A DNA stretch of 64,000 nt from Andrena cerasifolii. Lineage: Eukaryota; Arthropoda; Insecta; Hymenoptera; Andrenidae. The notes below the pieces were generated by a model that was given only the letters and a program-made list of their open reading frames with translations, searched no databases and had not been told where the DNA came from. Shown in pieces: positions 21,741-33,146 of the stretch. The DNA lies in NCBI RefSeq assembly GCF_050908995.1, contig NC_135124.1, positions 1,798,001 to 1,862,000 of the forward strand. Reading direction: 5' to 3'. The position numbers and the translations under genes were made by a program. How positions within the stretch are numbered: the stretch's first letter is position 1; each line of letters starts with the position of its first letter.

Positions 21741-23670
21741 CACAGGAAGATCCCGATTCCGAAAATTTAAAATGTTCTGAAACTTTGTGGATATGTAGGG
21801 AATTTCATCCTGATTATAATGGAATTTTTTTTGCTACCCAAATTCATGAAATCGTAAAAGTTGTATCAATTGTATAAACAATTGGAAAAGTTATAAACAA
21901 AAATATTAATAATGTTTTCTAAAATTAGTTTATCACGTGAAATCTGAATTGGGTGTTTAAATAATTAAGAAACAGCATGATACATATATTTTTCCATACA
22001 ATTTCAACTTTTGTTGTATTGCGGAACTGTGCTCCTTGACAATCAAAGAACATTTGGATCCCATTGTAACTACTTTAAGCTGCACGACGAGCAATGTTCT
22101 TCTAACATTTATTAGGAAATAATACGTGACACGTAGTAAGAAAGTGAGGTAATTTATACGTATACCAATTTTTGTCTTCCATCAAAGTGTTATCTCATGT
22201 CTATCGTTATGTGGAGCATTGAAAATGAGAATAACTTTTATTAGTAACGTATTACGATGTATTCGCTTATGCATGGTATAGAAATGGATATATTGTTGAG
22301 AAACCAAATAATTTTGAAAATCCAGTAGGCTTCGCTTTTTTACAACAAGAGTTCATGTGTGTGAAGTTTAAAAAATCATTCTGTGAAAAATTAAAAAATC
22401 ATTCTTGTACTAAGGTCGGGGCCAGATATATTGGCCGGTGAGTTTCGTGAGGGGCATTCTCCCACTACACCGCTTGCCTGCCGCGACGCTCATTTTCTCA
22501 ACGTTCGCACTCTCTCTCGGGCTAGGCCTACACCTCGCGTGGTGGGGATTCGGTGCCCGTGAGGTACGTATACACGCAGCGAAGCATCCCCACCACTTTC
22601 TCGTTTCTTTCTTGCTTTCGTTCCATCTCGCTCTCGCCTTCGCAGAACAAGAGCGAATCAGACGTGGTGGGGATAGCGCCAAGCTCCTGACGTGCAGGCC
22701 AAACCGAGCTCTTAGCGTAGAAATACATATGAGAATAGGTGTGCGTTAGCTCCGAAAAAATTCTGGAGCTTTATTGGTCAGAACATTGAGTCTTTTTCGA
22801 TAGCTTCATCTCGTGTTGGTTTACGCATAACTTCATAACGCACACAACTACTACGCTAAGAATAAACAACAGCCATACAGCTTCGTTCAGGCGGAGCCAA
22901 GCAGCGTTCCCGTTACCCCACCATACCCTTCGGGGGCCGCGCAACTGTAACTGCGAATCCACGATCGTCAGGTGGTGGTGGCTGATTTCTCCTCCAGCGC
23001 TGCTTGCGAAAAAGAACTCACTGGCCAATATATCTGACCCCGACCTTAGTTTTGTACCGTGTCGTACCTTTGAGTTTTTAAAAATTTAGAAGTGTTTTCG
23101 AAAAAATTAAAAAAACATTTTTTAATGTAGCCCCCCCCTTGAAAAACATAGTTTTTCTCGATTGCACTGCATTGTAGTAGTTGCACCAAGCATTGTACCG
23201 TTCGAAGAAAGAGTGTAACAACATTGGTTTGCGGGTAACAAAAAAATGAAGACTGTCCCAAGTCACGTATTTTTCGTAATAAACGTTAGAAGAACATTGC
23301 TCGTGCAGCTTAAAGTAGTTACAATGGATCCAAATGTTCTTCGATTGTCGAGGAGCACAGTTCCGCAATACAACAAAAGTTGAAATTGCATGGGAAAAAT
23401 ATGGATTATGCTGTTTCTTAATTATTTAAACATCCAATTCAGATTTCGCGTGAAAATTTTTTTTTTTTAAAAACATTAATATTTTTGTTTATAACTTTTT
23501 CCCAATTGTTTAAACAATTGATAAAACTTTTACGAATCTTCAAGGGTTAATTTCACCCCCTTAGAGTGAATTTGGGCAGCAAAAAAATCCGTTATAATCA
23601 GGAGGAAATTCCCTATATATCCATAAAGTTTCAGAACTTTTTGACTTTTCGGATTCGGGATCTTCCCTTG
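21741..23670. mobile_element. 1.9 kb foldback element
   Basis: Inverted arms of about 400 bp (21741-22135 and 23278-23670) pair from AGGAAGATCCCGATTCCGAA inward through 'ttgttgtattgcggaactgtgctcc' and 'acatttggatcc'. A single diverged arm of the same family lies at 37140-37560. The loop holds another MITE (22410-23049). No transposase. Confidence 0.7.
22410..23049. mobile_element. MITE with ~35 bp inverted ends
   Basis: Ends CTAAGGTCGGGGCCAGATAT and, inverted, CTAAGGTCGGGGTCAGATAT, continuing 'attggcc.gtgagtt', bound 640 bp of GC-richer DNA nested in the loop of the 1.9 kb foldback. A second inverted pair 'gtggtggggat' / 'ggtggtgg' is internal. No coding sequence; the target duplication is not clear. 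Confidence 0.65.
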
Positions 23671-23713
23671 TTAGTTTTTTAGCCTGTCTTCGCCAGGCAT
23701 TATTATTCTATAT

Positions 23714-23909
23714 CAGGGTTGACTAACTGGTGGCTCGCGAGCCACCGGGAGCACCTCTGCCTTTGACGATCGCAGTCAAAAAGAGAAGGAAAGAAGGAGG
23801 AATCGACTGCGATCATCAGAGTCTGGTCGGTATAGAGGGGGGCCGTTTAGCGTGGCAACAAGGCGGAGGTGCCCCCGGTGGCTCGCGAGCCACCAGTTAG
23901 TCAACCCTG
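23714..23909. mobile_element. hAT-type MITE, 196 bp
   Basis: Ends CAGGGTTGACTAACTGGTGG plus CTCGCGAGCCACC, inverted at the right. Flanking 8 bp: TTCTATAT (23706-23713) and TTCTATAC (23910-23917), 7 of 8 identical. CAG-type ends with 8 bp duplication are the hAT signature. The same family, with an insertion inside, sits at 32104-33146. Confidence 0.85.
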
Positions 23910-23914
23910 TTCTA

Positions 23915-25026
23915 TACAGGGTGTCCCACTAAGGAGTGGACAGCGCGATATCTCTTAAAGTATTGTCGATAAAAATATAAAAAAAATAGGGAATTGCATG
24001 GTTCGAGGGGGCCCATTTATTAGCGCGAACGAATTTTGTTTCCGATTATTATTTTAAAAGATACGATGGTCAAGTTCGGTTTTTCAAATGGAACTATTTT
24101 TTTTGAAGACCTGAGTTGATAGTGCGTTCCAAGACAAATTCAATAAGCTTTAATGTATACACTTTATTTGCACTGGTTCTTAAGATATTGCGCTTGCAAA
24201 TTTACTGATTTTCACAGCAAGAAACCCCTCTGAAATGGCAAAAACCGGGGGCGGTCTTACTGACGCCACGGGTGGCACTGCCTGTTGAAATGGATACTTA
24301 CCTGCCAAAGGTCTACGCCAGAAATGGCAGGCCCAAAGGCTGGACAATTCTTTTCCGTCGGAAATGCTACTTAGGTAGGTACATCTGCGGTATCGAGAAG
24401 CGCATCGTTACTTTTATTTCGCACTTGCTTCTACGCTCGGATGGCCGGTTCTTTTGGGAGGGATGCAAGTTGGATTGGTTCTGATACAATCTGCTCCCTA
24501 TGGTTGAAATTTAGTCTAGCAACTTTCACTCCTCCTATAGCTTCTCGATACCGCAGATGTACCTACCTAAGTAGCATTTCTGACGGAAAAGAATTGTCCA
24601 GCTTTTGGGCCTGCGAACCCTGTCGTAGACCTTTGGCAGGTAGGTATCAGTTTCAACAGGCAATGCCACCCGTAGCGCCAGTAAGACCGACCCCGGTCCT
24701 TCCTATTCCAGAGGGTTTTCTTCCAGTGAAAATCAGTAATTTTGCAAGCGCAATATCTTAAAAACCAGTGGAAATAAAGTGTATACATTAAAGCTTATTG
24801 AATTTGTCTTGGAACGCACTATCAACTCAGGTCTTCAAAAAAAATAGTTCCATTTGAAAAACCGAACTTGACCATCGTATCTTTTAAAATAATAATCGGA
24901 AACAAAATTCGTTCGCGCTAATAAATGGGCCCCCTCGAACCATGCAATTCCCTATTTTTTTTATATTTTTATCGACAATACTTTAAGAGATATCGCGCTG
25001 TCCACTCCTTAGTGGGACACCCTGTA
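23915..25026. mobile_element. 1.1 kb near-perfect palindromic element
   Basis: Arms of roughly 470-500 bp pair almost base for base from TACAGGGTGTCCCACTAAGG to a short centre near 24440-24540 ('ggtaggtacatctgcggtat' / 'ataccgcagatgtacctacc'). TA lies on each side (23913-23914, 25027-25028). CAGGGTGTCCC tips and TA sites are typical of Tc1/mariner-derived foldbacks. A diverged one-armed copy lies at 26110-26655. Its transcript would fold into one long hairpin. Confidence 0.8.
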
Positions 25027-25294
25027 TAATAAGACGCTTAAGGTAAATACAATTTTTGTTGGAAACCCCCCTAGAAACAATTCTTGGATATCAGAAGGGT
25101 ACTTGTCTAATTGGTCACCTGAAGAGCATTTCGAGGGGCCTAAGTCACATTCGTGCCCGGACTCACTGCCCGGCGGCATTCGCACCCCCCCCCCTCCCCC
25201 CTCAGAAATAATTCCCGATATTTTTACAACAATTAATGTGTGACAAAGACATCGGATCAATGCAATTTGGAGAGCATATGCGCTCTTAAGCGGC

Positions 25295-25395
25295 CTGTAG
25301 ACGCTCAATAATATTGTGCAATATATTGCACAATATTTCTGTGCATTAGTATTGAATATTGCACAATATACTGAGCGTTTAGGGGCTGCTTACGG
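25295..25395. repeat. Short repeat with ATATTGCACAATA motifs
   Basis: 'gtagacgctcaataatattg' and inverted 'caatatactgagcgttta' bound a ~80 bp palindromic unit. Related sequence recurs at 26830-27055, where 'caatcttccaatatgatcca' is also duplicated in direct order (about 26882 and 26983). Confidence 0.5.
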
Positions 25396-25410
25396 TCAAT
25401 ATCGCGCAGT

Positions 25411-25963
25411 CAGCGGACTACCTCTTTTCTTCCTGTGTCTCATCGCGAGGCGTACTGGTACTTGTTTAGAGTAACTTCGGTTCTTACCCAATTAGCAGGG
25501 AAATATTCTTCAATCTATGATAAGAACATCTTCTTTTGGTCATCGCGCGAGACCACAAGATTAATCTTGGTCACGGTCAGCACTCAGATCATCATTATAA
25601 TTTATTTGTACTGTAACGGAGTTTTATTGCCTGCCGAATATAGAGAGATTAGCTAGTAGAGGAGGAAAATGCCACATCTGGATCCCAAAAACTAATTAGG
25701 TTAATCGCCCAGAGCGTCTCGCCAGGGTCGCGGTTTATGACCATTTTGTCCCGCAAGCTGGCGGTTGATGACGGTACCTGCGCGTCCGAAGTCATCGTAC
25801 GCATTACCCACCGACAGAGTAATGTACGGATTAACTCAGACTGAACAATGTGACCACGTTTTTATTGGCCTTTAGAATTTGAAAAACAGATGCTGTCGAA
25901 ACGTTCTTGGAAAAATAATAAATTATCGATCGTACAGAACAAAAAGGGGTAGTCCGCTGACTC
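25411..25963. mobile_element. Possible MITE, ~550 bp
   Basis: AGTCAGCGGACTACCTCTTT at the left and inverted AGTCAGCGGACTACCCCTTT at the right. The interior is non-coding. The target duplication is not evident. Confidence 0.5.
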
Positions 25964-26109
25964 TCCGTGGTTCCGCTTGCGCCGTCCTCCCTTCAAATTA
26001 AAGACGAATCCTTTATCTCTCGAGTATAAACACGCGCCCGAATTTCAAAACAACAGTACGCGTTGACGTATTCCATCCGAGAGAAGGTGGGCCTCATCTT
26101 CGAACAACA

Positions 26110-26655
26110 AGACCACCCCCTGTGCTTCCTATTCGAGCGGGTTTTCTTGCAATGAAAATCAGTAAATTTGCAAGCGCAATATCTCGAAAGCCAGTTGAAA
26201 CCAGGTGTATACATTATAGGTTATTGAATTTGTCTTAAAATACACTATCAAGTGATATCTAAAAAAAATAGTCCCATTTAACCGCTTCGTTCCCTCAGAC
26301 GTGTTATGTCGCGACGCAATACCGTTCGTGCGATGCCACAGACGAGTAAACACGCGTCTTCTGTTTTCGCTCCGCGGTCACTTTTCTTGCCACAGAAGAC
26401 GCGTGTTAACTCGTCTGTGGCATCGCACGAACGGTATTGCGTCGCGACATAACACGTCTGAGGGAACGAAGCGGTTAAAAAACCCAACTGGACCATCGTA
26501 TCTCTTAAAATAATAATCGAAGAAAAAATTCGTCTGCGCTAATAAATTTGCCTCCTCGAACCATACAATTGCATACCTATAAATAATTTTTTTTTAATCT
26601 CCAATACGTTAGGAAATTTCCAGCTGTTTACTGTTACCGCGGAACACCCTGTATA
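26110..26655. repeat. Single arm of the 23915-25026 palindrome family
   Basis: Matches the right arm of the 1.1 kb palindrome ('gggttttctt', 'aaaatcagtaaatttgcaag', 'ccatcgtatctcttaaaataa', ending 'acaccctgtata'). The left arm is absent. It is interrupted by a TTAA-flanked MITE at 26282-26474. Confidence 0.7.
26282..26474. mobile_element. piggyBac-type palindromic MITE, 193 bp
   Basis: CCGCTTCGTTCCCTCAGACG and its exact inverse bound arms of about 87 bp with a ~25 bp loop. TTAA flanks both ends (26278-26281, 26475-26478). The uninterrupted arm at 24846-24870 gives the empty site. TTAA duplication is the hallmark of piggyBac elements. Confidence 0.85.
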
Positions 26656-27259
26656 ATGAAATAAAATATAAATTATATGTTGGAGAAGGCGACGACTTAA
26701 TCATCTACGCTATCTTCTTAAGTCTATCTCACGTCAATTCTTCCTCATGCGTAGGGAATTGCCTAGCAACTCTGGTCAAAACTGGACTGATATTCCGCAA
26801 ATCTGCTCACAGACGATGGTGTATATTCCATATTGCACAATAAATACCAAACCGTTTTCATTCACACAATATACATATTGTACAATCTTCCAATATGATC
26901 CACAGACGGTAAATATTATTTTGCAATATTTAATATTGCACAAGAAATATCGAAACCGTTTTGATTCTCACAATATATTGTACAATCTTCCAATATGATC
27001 CACAGACGGTCAATAGTATTGTGCAATATTGAATATTGTGCAATAATATTGAGTGTCTTTCGTTTGGTTCCATGAGAGCTCAAATAAAGGGCGCATTTCG
27101 ACACTGCTGAGCGCGCGATTGTATCTCCACCACTTGTTGGAATCCTTCGGTCGAGAGTGAGAGAACTCGTGAGTGAGCGAGAGAGAGAGGACGAAACAGT
27201 CGACGCGCTTCGTCTTTCAGTTCAAAAGCTCGAGCTCGACCCACGTGCGGGCCTATATA

Positions 27260-27776
27260 CACTAGCGGACATAAAAGTTACCAGTTTTTCGATTTGTTCT
27301 ATTTTTATTAATTTTTATTATACATTTGGGACTGTGGTACGTTTAATATGCATATTCTGATGGAGAATTTAAAGCTGCATAAGACCCAGTTAATGTTAAA
27401 TTTATTTAATTAACAAAAGTGTTATATGACATTAAACGGGGTAACACATTTTTGGGGCCGACAAAGAAGTTACCACGTTTAGTAACTTTTGAGGTTGTCC
27501 TAAAAGCAAAAGGCGCTCCCACAAAATATTAGATTTTTTTTATTAATGTTCAAAGGTGGTAACTTTTTGTTGGCTTTAAAAATGTGTTGTCTTGTTTAAT
27601 GTTATGTAGGGTTTTGTTTGTTAGTTAAATAAATTCAACTGTTACTGGGTTTTATACAGCTTTTAATTCTCTTTCAGAATATGTATATTACGCACATACT
27701 GCAATTTTAAGTTGATATTAAAAAGTAATAGACGTAGGGTGGTTCGAAAAAGTGATAACTTTTTTGTTTGCTACTG
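27260..27776. mobile_element. Tc1/mariner-type MITE, 517 bp
   Basis: TA-flanked (27258-27259, 27777-27778). Left CACTAGCGGACATAAAAGTT pairs with right CAGTAGCAAACAAAAAAGTT, and the inverted match continues inward through 'agttacc' and 'acattaaac' blocks. A small palindrome (TACAATGTAGTAGC..) lies just outside at 27803-27831. Confidence 0.7.
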
Positions 27777-27846
27777 TACATACATGTGGTAGCGGCTGTA
27801 CATACAATGTAGTAGCGGCTACTACATTGTACATAATACCTCTTCT

Positions 27847-28721
27847 GAGGGGGTATTACACCTAAAAATTCGATTCTTTTTAAGTTTCTAGTAGTTTGGG
27901 GTTTCGAAAATATGTCCTTAAAATATTAAAGTCAAATTCGTAAAACTCCCAGAGTTATAGGGACTTAAGGCTGCAACGTGGCACGTAATCATTCCCTCGA
28001 CCCTTGTATCCAAAGAGGCTATTATGACTGCCAGCAGAGAAGAGAGAGCTGCCCAACATGATTTTTTTTAAGCTGAGGAAGGTTTCCTCTACGGTCCTGG
28101 TATAGCAAATTAGGGATAAGTTACAGATATTAGTCGTTATCTACCGTAACGTCAGTCGTATAGGTCGTCACTGCATGAAAAACTTTAAACGCGTTTTTCT
28201 TAAAACAAATTTTTTAGCTCGGGCGCACGTTTTTCTCAAAAACTACTGAACCGATTTAGCTAAAATTTGACACACATTCAAAGTGAATGTGTACCTATAG
28301 CTCGTAGCAGAATTATATCAATAGTTTCAACACCCCCCCCCCCCTCCATTCCTTTAGTTCAAGAAAAGTCGAAAAAATCAAATATCAATTTTTCAACAGC
28401 TGCGATTTCAGTAATAATGTCCAGACTTGGTTCCGACTGCTAGGGGCGATAACTACACTCATATATGTAGATTGAAAAAATCTTTGGTACATTCGTTTCA
28501 GATGACTAGGACGACCGCAATTAGTGCGCCCGATGTTTGATGACATGACAATTTAACTTGTACAATTTTCAATATAATGCATTGCAAAAATTTGTGTTGA
28601 TAGTTCAAACACTATTAAATATGTGTGCAAAACTCTTGCCCTGTAGGTGCGATAAGTTTTTCAGAATTAATTTCTAAATATCACCTTCGAAAACGAGTGT
28701 CTAGGGTGTAATACCCCCTTA
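27847..28721. mobile_element. Probable MITE with GGGGGTATTACACC ends
   Basis: GAGGGGGTATTACACCTAAA (left) and inverted AAGGGGGTATTACACCCTAG (right) bound about 870 bp of non-coding AT-rich DNA with a run of 13 C at 28332. Short ends only; class not determined. Confidence 0.5.
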
Positions 28722-28924
28722 AGCCACAGGTACTTACTATCTGTTCTAGAATTTTCCAGGTTTTGGATTATTTACGACATATTTGGGTGCCGAAGAAACT
28801 TCATGCTGAATATGAACCTTGTAGGCAATCGGGAAGTACGAAAATAAGCCTCTGGGCAGATTTTGCTAACAAACGAACACCCAATTTAAGCGTCTTATTA
28901 CACATATATGTAGCATCTTATTAT

Positions 28925-29800
28925 GCGTCCTCCAGACGCTGATATATGTTGCATGAAACGTTGATACATGCTTCATAATACAGGATTCATGACACATGTT
29001 GCTACATCTGTAAATCGGTTTCCGCGTTTCAGCATCAAAAGTGGAACTGGCATCTTGCTCACCAGCTAGGTGCGTGAGCAAGATGCAAGTTTCATGAAAC
29101 CTGCATCATGAAGCATGTATAAATTATGTAAGAAAATATTATGCAAAATCCTTACATGTTTTTGTACTAATAATAGTGTAGGCGAGCCGCGCCTTGTGTT
29201 AGTCGCGGTACGGCAGCTTACGTGAGGAAGGTCTCGCGTTAGAAGCTGGAGAGATAAGAGAGGGCCATCTGGCAATTGTTGCGCTGATAGATGATCGAAG
29301 ACACTGGGGCCAGGGTGAAGGAGGGTATCCTGGATGGCTCAGGACGACCACAGTCGAGAAACAACCGCAGCCGAGTCCGCATTCTCGAGATTAGCATTTA
29401 AGCAATCATTTTGTAATTTTCCAACAATAGACACCATAAAACACCGAAAAATTATCTCCTGCCACCTTAGTTGCGGAACGCCATGCTACTGCCACTCATA
29501 TAAACATGTTTAAAAAAAATGAAATCGCTTGACTAAATGTTTAAAGCTTAAATTTTTTTGGTGGTAGTTTATACCACAAAACGGAAGAAATACGATTGCT
29601 GAGAGTCCTATCACAGGACAAAAGCCTTGGCAGGAGTCACCAATGGTGCAACGCCACGCGTCGCGCCAGGCCAAGTTGCATCTTCAGGACGAGTGCAATT
29701 CAACATTACTGTTCTCCGCAGCGGTCATATATTTACAGCTCAATTTTTTTGTACGAATTGTTTACATTAAGAAGCGTAAGAAAAACGTTTGTTGCCAGTC
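28925..29800. repeat. Left arm of a ~8 kb inverted pair
   Basis: Sequence from 'cctccagacgctgatatatg' through 'accataaaacaccgaaaaat', 'tggtggtagtttataccaca' and 'ttacattaagaagcgtaag' recurs inverted at 36480-37050. The P-superfamily transposon lies between the two arms. A ~250 bp unmatched segment at about 29175-29430 may be a further insertion. No gene seen here. Confidence 0.55.
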
Positions 29801-30301
29801 CTATCGTGGAACAAAATGCTTAGCCGAATCATTGCACTTTTGAATGTTCGGGTTAAATTTATGCAATTCGCCACACTACACCGTTCTTTCCCTCAGCCAA
29901 CAGCAGAACCTTAGGTGGCTCCTGCCAAGCCTTTTGCCACACGATAGGACTGGCAGCAAACGTTTTGACGTGACTAAGTCTTTAAAATCGGTTCTGTACT
30001 GGAGGGCATGCACGAAACGTCGAGCGTTACGAAAAGGGTGACGAAAATGGGTGATAATGTTTCGTCTTATAACTTCAAAACTAAAAACAACATCCAAACA
30101 ATAAATATAGCGTCGAGTAGCCAAAGGATGTCCGTACCTGAGATTACCTTCGGACCGAGTGCGTAATCGATGTGAGCGTGTATAGAGGGTCCGCAATAGT
30201 ACAGAATTTAAACGTTAAAAACTAGATTTGGCTGATTGCGAGCAAGGAGCGGTACGAAACAGACGGCACGCTGACACCCCGTCTCGTTCCGCCCGTCGAA
30301 G
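29801..30301. other. Unassigned sequence before the P-type transposon
   Basis: Contains a further diverged copy of 'cctgccaagccttttgccac..gataggactggcagc' (29925-29958), the same motif as in the inverted arms. No gene recognised. Confidence 0.4.
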
Positions 30302-30550
30302 CAGGGGGTGGACAGTAATATAGGTGCCGTTCAGAAACATAGCTCATCCTATTCTGTTTCTACACTAGATGGCGCAGCGTCTCCCTCACGCCCTTCACTC
30401 CGCTGGCGAAAGGTTGCGGCTGTCTTCGTTGCACTCAGCTACACGTGGCCACCATTATATCTCACTGTCAGCAATTATCAAAGATATTTTTGTCGGTAAA
30501 TTGTATTAATTGTGTTGTGTTTAATTATGTGTTAAGGTAAGTATTGTGCG

Positions 30551-31048
30551 TTGAAAGTGAATGCGAAACGGATTTCAAATGACAAGCGAAAGTGTGCTGT
30601 CCTGAATTCTCCATCAACTCGAAAGGTAAAATGCTATCGTTTCCCACAATCTGCAATAATCGCTTCGCAGTGGATTGAGGCCACGCGTAATCTGCGATTG
30701 CTAGGCTTAACTTCCAAGCAGGTTCACGATGATCAGTACGTAATTTGTCATTTACATTTTCAACCACAAGATTATCAATGCAGTGTACGGAGAAAGCTGA
30801 AGGAAGGAACAGTGCCTTCCTTGTTGCTGCCTGACAAGAAGGAAAGCACTTCATCGTCAGAGGAAGTTGATGAGAAAATTGATGTGGAGAGGAAGAAAGA
30901 TTTGTCACCTGGGATCAATATTACTCCGCCAACTGCAGGTTTTTCACCGGTTACATTTCGGAATTGGTTTCCAAAATCACTAGTTCTTACAGGCGAAGCT
31001 CTTCCCTTGCAGTCGCTGAATACAGTTGTAGCAGTTACGTCTTGGTGA
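30551..31048 (+). pseudogene. THAP DNA-binding domain of P-type transposase
   Basis: The frame shows THAP features in order: KCAVLNSPSTRKVKCYRFPQ, QWIEATRNLRLLG, the CX2H zinc ligands in VICHLHFQPQDY, and TVPSLLLP at the AVPxIF-like position. THAP domains bind transposon ends through a C2CH zinc finger. A Cys expected five residues after KC appears as Ser (LNS), which would break zinc binding. A Glu/Asp/Ser-rich linker follows (ESTSSSEEVDEKIDVERKKD). No start codon is clear at the domain edge; the true start may lie in an upstream exon. Confidence 0.85.
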
Positions 31049-31691
31049 CCACGTTCTTTCTCTTCGGTACTTTTCTTTCCGTACGTTTCTAACTTTCACT
31101 TTTCTAAATTCCCTTGCTATTTACAACTTCCTTCCTATTCTTTGTTCAATTCGTTTCCCGAGGGTTTCGTCTGGGCCTGGTGTTCGTTGAGAACATGTGG
31201 CGACCAGGTCCGCGCGAGCCGAGCGAAGTCGCTTCTCGAGTAGCTTTCTCTTTTATCTTCATCTCAGTTTTTTCAGTTTTCTGTCTTTCTCTTTTTCTAT
31301 TTCCTTCCTTCACCTTTTCTACCCCTGGTCAAGGGTACGGTCGGTGAAGAGAGCCAGTTGGATCTAGGCAGTTCCTGCGTGAACACCCTGACGTCTACAC
31401 GCGAATCATCCAGTAACATTGTCGTTTTTCTTTGATTAAAAAATAAATTGAATGCTTGGTAAGTCGGAGTCGATATTATTTCACCTCATACCACCTCACA
31501 GTGATTCCATTTTTTCAACCACGCCGAAATCTATCGTATGTAACTTTTCCAGGATAGAAAGCGGTAATGTACTTCCTGGACTCAGTTGCAGCATATATCC
31601 GCAAGAGGAAAATGTACATAAAGTCACAAAATCCGGTCCTTGTAAACGCTTAGTGTAGAAAAGGAAAGATTTAGATGAAAGCACGCGATAA

Positions 31692-32082
31692 ATGTATCAG
31701 CACGTATTACAAGCCAAGACGGAAACGGATAATTATAGGACCAAAATCTTACGATATGCAGATCGTTTGAAGAAGCTTCTCAACGATGCGAAGGCCGTAG
31801 AATTCGACAAACACTTAGGAGATCTTAGTACACTGCAGAGACACTTTTTTGTCAGCATGATACTCAGAAATGCTGGTAAACGTACCTTTTCTTCCATTTC
31901 CTGCTCCAAGAAGAGTTCGCCAACTATTAAGTAACATTCGTTTGGATTTCGGTGTGACAAAAACAATGAAAGACTGCTTAAAGGAAACAGTCAGCCGCAT
32001 GATGAATCCACCGGATAAGGTATGCATACTCATATGGGATGAAATGTCGCTAATGCTGAATGTGCAATACTGTGCCTAAAAG
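31692..32082 (+). pseudogene. P-type transposase: coiled-coil and first catalytic block
   Basis: Two frames continue the protein. 31692-31870 reads YADRLKKLLNDAKAVEFDKH and LSTLQRHFFVSMILRNAGKR, the leucine-rich/coiled-coil region after THAP. 31910-32079 reads RQLLSNIRLDFGV.. and KVCILIWDEMSLMLNVQYC, the strand holding the first catalytic Asp (DEMSL, also seen in THAP9). A frameshift separates them and a TAA follows at 32077. A hAT MITE begins 21 bp later. Confidence 0.8.
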
Positions 32083-32190
32083 GACAAACTTGTTGGTCTG
32101 GAGCAGGGTCGACTAACTGGTCGCTCGCGAGCCAACGGCGACACCGCCGCCTTGCTGCCACGCTGAAAGGCCCCCTCCACACCTCTCAGG

Positions 32191-33021
32191 CAATGATGCC
32201 AAAACCGTGGGTTTTCGCCCACGGGCGCTACCCCCACTCTATGACCAAACCAAGCGTACCCCCATTCTACGACTAAGCGTACCCCCTCCTAGCGCCTGTA
32301 CAGCACCACGCAAGCATACCCGTCGCTCTATCCGTGTGCCGTACGTGCTGCCTGGCCGGCGCTCTCCGGCGAGAATTCGTTTTACCGACATCGAAGCGCT
32401 TGGGTCACAAGCAAAAACTCCGGAGTTCAAATCCCGGTGCGGATATTCTACTTTTTTTCTTTAATTATTCTCTAATTTATCTTTCTATATTCTCAGTATA
32501 ACAAAAACTTGAAAACTGTTAATTTACAAAGCATTTTCGCAGCTGGCTAATGGACGATGTTGGTCTTCTGCCTTTTTTATCCGTAAACAGAGATTTAATA
32601 TTATACATAAATAAGATTTATTTCTATTTATGTATAAAAAAGGCAGAACAGCAACATCGTATTAGCCATTTGCGAAAATACTTTGTAAATTAACAGTTTT
32701 CAAGTTTTTGTTCTACTGAGAATATAGAAAGAGAAATTAGAGAATAATTAAAGAAAAAAAGTAGAATATCCGCGCCGGGATTTGAACTCTGGACTTTTTA
32801 CTTGTGACCCAAGCACTTCGATGTGGGTAAAACGAATTCTCGCCGGAGAGCGTCGGCCAGGCAGCACGTACGGCGCACGGATAGAGCGACGGGTATGCTT
32901 GTGTGGTGCGGTACAGGCGCTAGGAGGGGGTACGCTTAGTCGTAGAATGGGGGTACGCTTGGTTTGGTCATAGAGTGGGGGTAGCGCCGGTGGGCGAAAA
33001 CCCACGGTTCTGGCATCACTG
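32191..33021. mobile_element. Palindromic hAT-like element carrying tRNA-like sequence
   Basis: Ends CAATGATGCCAAAACCGTGG and inverted CAGTGATGCCAGAACCGTGG with a perfect 8 bp duplication CTCTCAGG (32183-32190, 33022-33029). Both ~400 bp arms carry the same tRNA-like segment near 32385-32455 and its inverse near 32760-32830. The centre near 32600 is AT-rich. Nested within the hAT MITE above. Confidence 0.9.
32380..32453 (+). other. tRNA-like segment (B-box, anticodon-like stem)
   Basis: GAGTTCAAATCCCGG matches a TPsiC arm/B-box, preceded by a GCTTG..CAAGC stem in the anticodon position and followed by a 3' flank. Loop size and T-stem pairing are imperfect and no proper D arm is visible, so this is a tRNA-derived relic, not a tRNA gene. 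The inverse copy lies at about 32760-32830 on the minus strand. Confidence 0.4.
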
Positions 33022-33146
33022 CTCTCAGGCTCTGACGATCGCAGTCAAAAAGAGAAGGAAAGAAGGAGGAATCGACTGGGATTGTCAGAGTTTGGTCGGT
33101 ATGGAGGAGGTGCCCCCGGTGGCTCAGCACCAGTTAATCAACCCTG

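Larger units (their letters stand above)
32104..33146. mobile_element. hAT-type MITE inside the P-type transposase
   Basis: Same family as 23714-23909: CAGGGTCGACTAACTGGTCG at the left, inverted AACCCTG end at the right. 8 bp duplication GTCTGGAG (32096-32103) / GTCTGGAA (33147-33154). Removing it joins KDKLV to GLEDWGTNRTS in frame, a conserved P-type transposase stretch, so the insertion is exact. It is itself split by a second hAT-like element. Confidence 0.9.
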
